A stretch of DNA of 64,000 bases. Origin: Symsagittifera roscoffensis. Lineage: Eukaryota; Xenacoelomorpha; Acoela; Convolutidae. Both the position numbers and the translations under genes were made by a program. Location of the stretch: NCBI RefSeq assembly GCF_963678635.1, contig NC_087064.1, forward strand, positions 65,899,548-65,963,547, given 5' to 3'. Position 1 is the first letter of the stretch. Each line of letters begins with the position of its first letter. Below the pieces are notes generated by a model. It made no database searches. It was given only the letters and a program-made list of their open reading frames with translations, and was not told the DNA's origin. Of the stretch, positions 56,033-64,000 are shown in pieces.

Positions 56033-57614
56033 ATGATCAAAATAGTAGCAGCAAGCTCTCTTAGCCGTTCCATTGCAAAACTTGACGAATCTGAACAACA
56101 TAAGCTTGCCGATTCTGTTCATTCTTTACCCGGCCTAAATCTTGACCCTAATACAGCAAACTATTGTTACGATTATTTAACGACAACCCAGCTGAGGAAA
56201 CGTAGCCTTATACTGTGGCATGACCTACTCAACAACACAAAAACATCACATCCAAAAAAGAATAACATTCCCCAAACGGTTGATCAACTCATCGCGACTC
56301 TGAAAACAATTCCCAATCTCTTCTGCGTTGTCACATGTCAACGAGTAGGAGATCCGTACATCTTTGACGACCTTGTGAAGGCCTTGGACTGTTACGTCAT
56401 TGACGTGACAAAGCACGTTATCAGCGCGTCTGAACAAATCGACGAATCGGTGCTTGCTGAGTATCGCAGACTTCATCAGCATTCTGACATTGAGTTACGT
56501 ACTTTGGCCACTGTACTGCACTATTACCCCAACATCAAACGGATCTTCAAAACACGTGGTACGAAGCGAAGATCAGCTGAAGAGAGACGCGAGACGAAAA
56601 GACTAAAATACAAAACAGGTAGGCGTGCTTATCCAGTCTCTGGCTCTGAGCCCCTCCCTATAAGTACTGAAGTTGTTTTTAGATTTACTCTTTACACAGG
56701 TGCGCTCATTGAGTCTCTGGCTCTGATCCCCTCAAAGATGTCTAAACATAACACTCGAAATCGAGTCAAATCAATCTCTGATTCATGCTTCACCTGTGAT
56801 GAGAAAATCCTGAAACATGAAAGTTCATTCGACTGCTTCGTCTGTGGCTGTCGAATGCATCTGACTAAAAATTGTACTGGCCTGAGTGAAGCGGCTGTCA
56901 ATGGAGTACTGCCTATCGGAAAAAATGCCTTATTTCTTTGTAACAAGTGTATCGAAGAGAAGCGCCAGAAAAGCTAGCACAACCTGCCCATGTGAATACG
57001 GTCTCAAATGAACACCAAGAAAGTCAGATGAAAAACCTTGCAACCGAAATGACTGACCTCAAAAAACTGTGTCGGAAATCAAAACGCTTCTCACAAGGAA
57101 CCCGCCCGATTCCGGGCAACCAGCCCAAATTAGTCCGATTACCAAATCACAAGAACAAATGCCGAAACCTCCCGAAGAACTCGATGGAATTTGTATACGT
57201 GGTATCCCAGAATCAACGAAAAAAGAAGCAAGAGTACGCCAAGAACACGACCTTGCAGAAGTTCAAAAACTACTAACCCATATGAAAGTCAATGCTATTA
57301 CAGGCGACGTCGTAAGACTTGGCCGATATGAAGAGAACAAAACGAGAACTATCCTATTAAAAGTTCCATATGCATATCAGCGTCGAATGGTACCGCTATC
57401 GGCGAGAAAGCTGAAAACTTTCAGTCAACCAATATTTCTCAGCAAACAACTGAGAAAAGAAGAATCTGACCTTGAAAACTTAGCTCTTGTGAGACGACGA
57501 GAACTGATAAATGAAGGCACCGATCCGAAAAATCTGCGTGTTCGTGACGCAACCCTGTTCATTCGACAGGGCGCAAAGTGGACAAAAGAGAAGCTTCCCG
57601 TGGCGGACGAATGA
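56033..57614 (+). pseudogene. Non-LTR retrotransposon ORF1 with PHD-like finger, copy C
   Basis: ATG at 56033 (MIKIVAASSLSRS). The first 314 codons are open to 56977 and include the helical domain with DCYVIDVTKHVISASEQIDE, a basic stretch, and a complete PHD-like zinc finger: CFTC, FDCFVCGCRMH, KNC and LCNKC, a C4-H-C3 arrangement. Two frameshifts (about 56970 and 57066) lead through a coiled coil to the RRM-like domain, open at 57069-57614 (GDVVRLGRYEENKTRTILLK, VRRRELINEG). It ends TGA followed by CTAG, with ORF2 in the same frame immediately after. About 30% diverged from copies A and B by eye. Confidence 0.8.
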
Positions 57615-58775
57615 CTAGCAGCTTTCATAAATATACTAATTTACAATGTGAGAAGTATACTTGAATACCAATGCCGAACAAATTTCTCCAATGCCGTTCA
57701 AGTGAAAAATATTTATCAAATTATCTTCCTAACAGAAACGTGGCTCACAGAGAGCATTAGCGATATAGGTCTGTTTCTAACCAACTATGCGATACATCGA
57801 AAAGACAGACTATCTGATAAGGGCTGACAAAGCATGGCGGTGTACTGATAGCAGCAAGTAAAAACATTCCAAGCTCTCAAATTGACTCAATTTCTCAAGA
57901 CTGCGTGATAATTCGTATGTGCTTAAATAAAACATTCCTAACATGTTGTCTTTACAGCGCCCCGTCAAACAGTGCGTACACATGGACTCTTCCGGACATC
58001 GTTGAGCTCCTAAAATTCATAAGGCGAAAACAGTTCGAATACAGCGCTGTTTGCTCATATATAGCTGGAGACATCAATCTTTCATCTAAGGTTTGTGATC
58101 AGAATTGAAGAGACTTCTCAGATGGTTATCAATGACTATGCTTGTCACATACTGGGGTTTATTGCATAAGAGAACATCCAGTGACCTTCCGTCCTGGGTT
58201 TTTATGAGTTGCTGAAAATTTGATTCACATAGTTCATTGAGGATTGTTCGCTCGAAGAGAGATGTTGACGTCATTGAGGGCCAGTGTGTACCAAGCTAAA
58301 GTCTCGTTTGACATCCGACCTGTACATATTTCTTCACCGTCTCCCAGACAAAAGCTAGACTTCGGTATATTTGCATAAAAGAAAGCTAACTGGAAAGAAA
58401 TTAATGAGTTCATTCTCCAACATCCCTTCCGACCATACTGCATGAGCAACGTGGACTTGATGGTTGAACTTTGGTATAAGTGGCTACACGAAATATTAAA
58501 GGATCTTTTTCCAATAAATACGAAACATAGGTCCAAACTGGCTCCATGGGTAAGTGGCAACTCTTCAAACCTCATCAAGAAGTTAAATACACTTCAATTG
58601 AAACAACAACGGCAGCCCACGCCATCAAACAAAACCAAAATCGAATGTCTACAAACTGAGCTCACCCTGTCGCTTCAAAATGACCAGCATCTACATGAGA
58701 TGACGCTCTTCAAGGAAGGCAAAATCAGCGACATACAGATATACTTGAAGTCGATCACCAAGTCGAACACTATTG
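57615..58775 (+). pseudogene. Non-LTR retrotransposon ORF2 5' part, copy C, with internal inversion
   Basis: Starts LAAFINILIYNVRSILEYQ in frame with ORF1. Endonuclease residues NVRSI, LTETWLTES and GDIN are kept. Bases 58087-58291 are inverted: the minus strand there reads LCESNFQQLIKTQDGRSLDV and LFNSDHKP, exactly the missing endonuclease piece. On the + strand the match resumes at YQAKVSFDIRPV. Similarity stops at about 58775, before the reverse transcriptase, so the copy is 3'-truncated. A one-base loss near 57825 also breaks the frame. Confidence 0.8.
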
Positions 58776-59412
58776 TGACATTCCATCAGAATGCGCCAAA
58801 ATGCAGATTCAGCAGATTCGGAATTTTAGCAGCGAACCTTCCGAATTGACGGTTTTAAGCGATTAACAACGTTATTGGGACGATTAGTCAAACGGTGAAG
58901 GTCAAGATATTCTGGTATTTTGAAATTTTAAAAATTGGAAGTATGACGTCATATTTCTGAGAAACGTCAGAAACGGCCATTTTTGATAGAAAACCAGAGA
59001 AAAACACAACAACATTAGTTGCGATAGCGATAACAACAGAAATTGTGATTTAAAAACAACGACAGGTTGCAGGAATAGCAGAGACCGTTTCGAGTTGCAA
59101 CTATTGTGTCGCTACAATAGTTGCAAGGCCGTTGCGAACAACGGTGAAGGGTGGAAGACAGCCTTCCGGAAGGAAGATAAGAGCCTTATTTCCCCGGATT
59201 CAGGAATCCGGAGGGGTCTCGGGACTGGAACTTTTATTCACTTATATAAACTTTTAGCTTCCCTGTTTTGTCCTGAGTTGAATTTAATTAACATCTGAAT
59301 TCATTCTGCTAAGATGAGAAGCTAGGAGTTGGGGTAAAGGGTTGATCCATCTTCAATGGAGATGATGATTTTTATCTACTGAACAAAAACAATAATAATT
59401 CAATAAATAGTA
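58776..59412. other. Spacer with start of the CCGGAGGGGT-rich region
   Basis: No gene. It contains a palindromic CTTCCGGAAGG at about 59163 and the first CAGGAATCCGGAGGGGTCTC at about 59199, the motif that dominates the next 2.4 kb. Confidence 0.5.
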
Positions 59413-60157
59413 GTAGCCCTGATTTTAAGAGTAACCTCGTGGTCTGGGGATACTGAGACCTAGCCATGAGCTCACTATTTCTGCGTGTAATCTAGTTAAT
59501 TTGAGTGTTTTGACCGAAGCCGAAAGCAGTAACGTTTTTGTCGACCCGATGTTAGAAAGACCACCGAAAGTACTGGCTTGGTAGAGACGGTTAAAAGCAT
59601 GTAAAGCTCTGTTTAGACGTTGGCCAGTCGTCTTAGGACTTAGTTTTATTTTCCGTCGATATGTATCTTCCGGGCGAATGTTACATAAATGTTTTTATGG
59701 CGCTCCTGGTTGTTATTCTTTTTTAACATCATGACCGGCAGAACCGTTAACGAGCACTCCGCGCCGAGCGGATGCTCACATTAACGCCCTTAATAGGCCT
59801 AAGCCGCTGGGGCGGAAGGGTAGTTCGGAACGCGGAAGCCTTCCGGATTACCGTGAATAGCTTTTTAACCTAGTTAAGACCGAAAATTCACGAACCAGGA
59901 AGGGTGGGGGGGATTCGCGGTCCCGTCATTCGCGGTCCCGTCATCGAACCAGGAAGGGTGGGGGGATTCGCGGTCCCGATTCGCGGTCCCGGATTCGCGG
60001 TCCCGTCATCTCGGTCCCGTCAAAAAATAACCGTAAAAACCAAAAACAGTAAAAAAGTTTAAAAAAAATCAGTAGAAATCATCCCCCCAGACAAGATGTG
60101 ATCCGACCCTATCGTTTGTTGTTGATAGATATATTGTTGTTACAGGCATTTATATCA
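59413..60157 (+). repeat. GC-richer repeat block, partner of 49336-50066
   Basis: Shares an ordered set of well-conserved short blocks with the inverted copy, separated by diverged spacers. It differs by an internal expansion at 59891-60021 of ATTCGCGGTCCCGTC units. It may be part of the long terminal repeat or leader of the retroelement whose gag-like region starts at 62465; that is a guess. Confidence 0.8.
59891..60021 (+). repeat. Tandem repeat of ATTCGCGGTCCCGTC units
   Basis: CGAACCAGGAAGGGTGGGGG occurs twice, interleaved with about six copies of ATTCGCGGTCCCG. The inverted copy near 49550-49590 has only a single diverged version, so the expansion is specific to this locus. Confidence 0.85.
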
Positions 60158-61310
60158 GTCAGGATAGTTACTATATCAGCCTATATTAATACTCTTATAT
60201 CGTTTTTCAGTGAAAAACAGAGAAAGCAGACCGGTTTTTAGGGTCAAAATAGCGATATTTTGATCCCCCCATAAATCGCGATTTTTGATATATCGATATT
60301 TTTTGAATTGAAAAAAAGCGCTAAATTAGTGTGTTACATCGTAACAGCACTTTTATAATAGATAGAACCGGTTAAGTTTAGTTCGGAAGTGGTTGGAACT
60401 ATTTTGGTACCGAAAACCGAATTTTCGCGATTTTTTGTAGTACGAAACACTATAAATTCAGAAAATTTTTTTGAAATTTTTGAGTTAGGACAGTAAAAAT
60501 AGTTGTTCGGACAACGTCCACTAGTGAATCTACCAGTTTTAAAACCCGCTACCCGAAAGCCTTCCGGGTTGCAGAGAAATCGAACTTAACGTGTTTGATT
60601 TGGTGGATTCATCAATCCGGAGGGGTACAGGTAGCATAGTTTTTCGCAAATTTTTTCAACTAAGGCGTTTTAGATCGGGTCTTTTGCATTGAACTAGAAG
60701 AGTATAGGCCTTATGAGCTCGGATCAATACTTTTTAGGTCGAAAAGAACAGAATTGCGGAAAAAGTTAGGCGGAACCTATAAGAGAGAAATTTTTTTGAC
60801 TTTAGAAAAAAGACGATTTGGTTAATAACTTTGGAGCTACTGGACAGATCCAGTTAATCTTGGTACCAATAGATCAGAAATTAGCTGAGCTTACTGATAG
60901 GGACAAAAGTTTTTCGAAAAAATAAGCGTGAAAAGTTTTTGAGATTGTTCTTAGCAAATTCACCAATTTGGGATAGTAGACCCTTCACGTTTTATAAATT
61001 TTTTTAGGAAAGCCCTTACACCCCTACCAAAAGGTAATAGCGGTTGAATAAAGTAACTTTAGGCTATTCTAGTCGAAAAGGGAAGGCTAAAGGCACAGGG
61101 AAACCTTAATCGAGCCGAGGTTAGGCTAGCGATAAGACCCTTCACCGTTAGCGTGAATTGTCAAATAAGAGGCTTAACTTCAATCCGGAAGGGTCTAGGA
61201 AAGCATTACATACCCTTCCTAGTTAATTTAAAAAGCAAAATAGCATCGGAGAACGTATCCAGAAGGGTATAGGTTGAAAGAGGAAATCTCCGAAAAGCTA
61301 ATTTAACAAA
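60158..61310. other. Non-coding region with scattered CCGGAGGGGT motifs
   Basis: No ORF of note. It has AAGCCTTCCGGGTTGC at about 60555, CAATCCGGAGGGGTACAGG at about 60605, and CAATCCGGAAGGGTCTAGG at about 61179. Probably leader or terminal-repeat sequence of the adjacent retroelement. Confidence 0.4.
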
Positions 61311-61603
61311 ACCAGAGGGCTCCCAATCCGGAGGGGTCAGAAATTTTTCAAATTTCGGAGGGGTCCGAATCCGGAGGGGTCCGAATCCGGAGGGGTCTTA
61401 TATTTGCTAACTCAGAGGGGTCCCAATCCGGAGGGGTCTTACATTTGCAAAACCAGAGGGCTCCCAATCCGGAGGGGTCAAAAATTTTTCAAATTTCGGA
61501 GGGGTCCGAATCCGGAGGGGTCTTATATTTGTTAACTCAGAGGGGTCCCAATCCGGAGGGGTCTTACATTTGCTAACTCAGAGGGCTTCCAATCCGAAGG
61601 GGT
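61311..61603 (+). repeat. Hierarchical tandem array of AATCCGGAGGGGTC
   Basis: About ten copies of a 14-16 bp core (GAATCCGGAGGGGTC, TTTCGGAGGGGTCC). They are arranged in longer units that also contain CTTATATTTGCTAACTCAGA, and a roughly 120-bp higher-order unit beginning ACCAGAGGGCTCCCAATCC occurs twice. Not CRISPR: spacers are themselves repeated and the setting is animal DNA. Confidence 0.9.
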
Positions 61604-61986
61604 ATTATTTTATTAAAGGACTTAGGTGAACAAAATAGAGACTACAGTGAGAGGTATTAGGTTATTAGCAGACAGGCTAGGAATCAGTGACTGCACTGGT
61701 AACTTGCCTTTCAATAAAAACCAGACCAAAACAAAACAGGTCCGAACTCGGATATTTGCGACACTAAGTCTAAACCAAAAAGAGCGTAATTCATTGGTGT
61801 GGATTGAAACCCAAAACTTTGTTGTGAGAAGTGACTGCCCTGAGGATTTTAGTAGGTCTAGCTCGGGCAGTCCGGAGGCAGATAGGTAACACAGTACTCG
61901 GTGGGTGTAATAGACGCCCACTTGAGAAAATTACTGCCTCAAAGTTTTGTCTGTTTGGCGCAGCGCCAAGCAGGGAAAGCTTTTTC

Positions 61987-61994
61987 TATAAAAG
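61987..61994 (+). promoter_or_regulatory. Candidate TATA box of an LTR-type promoter
   Basis: TATAAAAG about 480 nt upstream of the gag-like ATG, with AATAAA at 62220-62225 downstream. A TATA box followed by a polyadenylation signal before gag is the U3-R order of an LTR. Terminal-repeat boundaries and primer-binding site were not identified. Confidence 0.35.
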
Positions 61995-62464
61995 ACAAGT
62001 TCGACTATTGTACTGCGACCGACTAAAAGTACAATACACATACGTTTTTTTTGTAGAGGTATTCATATTCTGTCATTATATATTTTTTTTTGTTGTTTTT
62101 GATTTTAAAATCAATGTAATTTGTGCTTGATTGGATAGTGAGTACACTATCTTTTAAATTGACTGATATCATCATATTGTGCTAGTACTCAAGTCTACGA
62201 CCGATAATCGGTTAGTGTGAATAAATTATATACGAGCTGTACACTGATAACATACAGGGATTCGTGGTCACTATTTAATAGAATCTTGTGAAATTTGATG
62301 TGTTGTGTCATTATTATTGATAGTCAAACTATAAGGTCATTAGCAATCGAATTGAGTGTATAGGCATTAAGAAGGGACAAACCCAGAATGAGTCTAGACA
62401 AGTCAAGGAACCTAAACGAGGTAATAGCTCTAGGAAATTCATACCTAAAAAGCAAAGAGAAACG

Positions 62465-63079
62465 ATGACCGACCCTTTTGTGGATCGGATCAAACGAGCC
62501 CGGACCGACAAAGGCGAGATGGTTTCAGGCAGAATGGTTGAAACGAGGAGTCAGAAGACCTCAGAAGAGAGAAAAGAAATGTTAGAAGTGGAGGTCAATA
62601 CGGACCAGGCCATGAATGACAACCAGGAAGCACATGGACTGGAAGGGAGAGGCAGAAGGCTGGCGAGTGAATCTACTCCGGTAGAACAAGGCCATGATTT
62701 TACCACTTCCACCGGGACATTGGAACGAGAGGAGATGTAGGAACTGTCCGACATTTCAACTGAAATGGTGGCAACTAGAAGATCTCCAACAGACAACACC
62801 ATGATGGCAGGCGGGACTGAGAAACAAACAACGTCCTCGTCGTTCTCAGAAAGAATGAGGAACACCTTAGGATACATCTTTCCATTCACCCTGGGAGTGG
62901 GCACAGGAAATGAAGGTGAATCCCAGGAGGAGGAGGAGGAGGAGGAGGAGGAGGAGGAGGAGGAGGACGAAGAAGAACAAGTGGACTTTGGGTCTCAAGT
63001 CAGCCTCAATAGTTCGACCCAGGAGAATGAGGCATACGTCGAAAGAGAGACTGGAACCAGGACAAATTTGGTGTGGTGA
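62465..63079 (+). pseudogene. Gag-like ORF, first part, of a probable LTR retrotransposon
   Basis: ATG at 62465 overlaps the stop of a 26-codon upstream frame (62388-62468) as ATGA. The frame has one in-frame TAG at 62738-62740 and otherwise stays open to TGA at 63077-63079. It is hydrophilic, with many Thr, Arg, Glu and Ser and a long acidic run encoded by (GAG/GAA)n at about 62926-62975. No capsid or zinc-knuckle motif is seen, so the gag label is inferred from position, composition and the coiled-coil continuation. It could be another kind of retroelement ORF1. An opposite-strand Ser/Leu-rich frame and a poly-Arg frame here are shadows. Confidence 0.5.
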
Positions 63080-64000
63080 GAACGATAAGCAAAGACGCAA
63101 ACACACCAGGCCAGTCGAGAGGCTTCGCGATTATGACAAACTCAGAGCCGCAAACTGGGGAGAGTAGAAACAAAGGGCTAGGCAATGCATTGGCGGATCC
63201 TGAAGTGGATAATGAAAAAACGTCGAGGCAGAGAGTCAAGGCCCGAATCTCGACCAGCACGAAGCTACCTGGGACCGACAGGGCTACACCGCCACTAGTG
63301 ACGCCACTCGTGGATAACGGGGCAGCACTAGAAGAAGCCTTGAACAACATAGTGGACAGTATAGGAGAACAAAATGAACAGATGTCCATAAGAATGCGTG
63401 AACTAGAAAGAGCAGTTCACATTGAAAGAGAAAGTCTGCGGGAAGAAATAAACCGCAATAGACAAGAAGTTGGTAGGAGCGAAAAACGCTTGAAAGAAAG
63501 AACGGACGAGCACATAGCGAAGAACTTGTCGAGAATGACAAGAGAAGCGGAACAGAGAGAGTTACGCTTAAGTGACGACATGAAGAATTTAAGAAATCAG
63601 CAAGAGCAGTCTCTTGGGACTCTTGACACAAAGATAGACGCGATGATGGAAAGGCGAACTCAGGCTATCATGGATAGGTTGGACGGGCTACTAGGCTGCA
63701 AAAGTGGACCAAAAGAAGGGGAACCGAACTCGGGAGGTCCCAGCAGGGAGCCGAAGGTGAACTTCAATGACCATCAAAGGAGGGGAACATTTGGATCCAC
63801 TAGAGGTAGGGGCAGTTCATCAGGCTATGCCACAAGGGATAATAGAACATGGGGCCCGAACAGTAGAGCAAGTTCAACGGGGAACAGACAGACCTCTAAC
63901 GAACTACCAACGCAAGGCACACATGCGACTGGGAGAAGTGATTCCGGTAACAGGAGACATGCGAGCCCAGGGAGGAGTCATGTGGGCCAAGGGGGAAACA
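63064..64000 (+). CDS. Gag-like ORF, continuation in the -1 frame, open to window end
   Basis: This frame is free of stops from 63031 to the window end. Overlap with the previous frame is 63031-63079, and the heptamer A AAT TTG at 63064-63070 sits in it. Content: a Ser/Thr-rich start, then a coiled coil (EEALNNIVDSIGEQNEQM, MRELERAVHIERESLREEIN, RNRQEVGRSEKRLKERTDEH), then LDTKIDAMMERRTQAIMDRL and an Arg/Gly/Ser-rich tail (RRGTFGSTRGRGSSSG) suited to RNA binding. The first ATG in this frame is 63133. No protease or polymerase sequence is reached. A retroelement nucleocapsid-like role is an inference. Confidence 0.55.

Noticed and set aside
58234-58578. 114-codon minus-strand ORF overlapping retrotransposon copy C
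   Set aside because: Antisense of ORF2 linker sequence that aligns with copies A and B on the + strand; only 58087-58291 is truly minus-strand.
61311-61603. CRISPR-like array
   Set aside because: Units between the repeats are themselves repeated, there are no cas genes, and the DNA is animal.
62910-63167. Poly-arginine ORF over the GAG repeat
   Set aside because: Alternate-frame reading of the (GAG)n acidic tract; the acidic frame agrees with the upstream gag-like ORF.

Overview
The window looks like nuclear DNA of an invertebrate animal: AT-rich sequence, short GC-richer exons with GT/AG junctions, kilobase-scale introns and several transposon classes. Nothing suggests bacterial, organellar or plasmid DNA. 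I cannot place the species. The only host gene I can support is on the + strand. It has 13 recognisable coding exons between 7268 and 39482, whose reading phases fit together without a break over 2,771 nt (about 922 residues). Domain order is F-BAR, C1 zinc finger, RhoGAP and a Ser/Thr-rich tail, the architecture of the animal ARHGAP29/ARHGAP45(HMHA1)/GMIP family. The true first exon was not found. Layout: 1-7267 is upstream or intronic DNA with fold-back and miniature elements. 7268-39482 is the RhoGAP gene. Its introns hold a TIR element with palindromic sub-repeats (9656-10069), mariner-type inverted-repeat elements, a family of hAT-type miniature elements, a decayed hAT transposase on the minus strand (36496-38021), and a nearly perfect 2.8 kb direct tandem duplication (21061-26685). 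39483-42110 is featureless intergenic DNA. 42111-55260 is two head-to-tail copies of a composite block containing a GIY-YIG-like retroelement fragment, a minus-strand retroelement ORF fragment, and a non-LTR retrotransposon whose ORF1 carries a PHD-like finger and an RRM-like domain and whose ORF2 carries APE endonuclease and reverse transcriptase. 56033-58775 is a third, diverged, 3'-truncated copy of that retrotransposon with a small internal inversion. 59413-62460 is GC-richer repeat DNA with hierarchical tandem arrays built on a CCGGAGGGGTC motif, and includes a block also present inverted at 49336-50066. 62465-64000 is a gag-like, coiled-coil coding region of a probable LTR retrotransposon that runs off the window. 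The most notable observations are: (i) a UGA-CUA-G stop context exactly between in-frame ORF1 and ORF2 of the third retrotransposon copy; (ii) an A AAT TTG slippery heptamer at the overlap of the two gag-like frames; (iii) two head-to-tail composite copies sharing the same inactivating mutations; (iv) a hAT transposase relic and its probable miniature derivatives inside one gene; (v) the inverted-copy and satellite-rich block upstream of the gag-like region. All coding calls were read by eye; no database search was possible.
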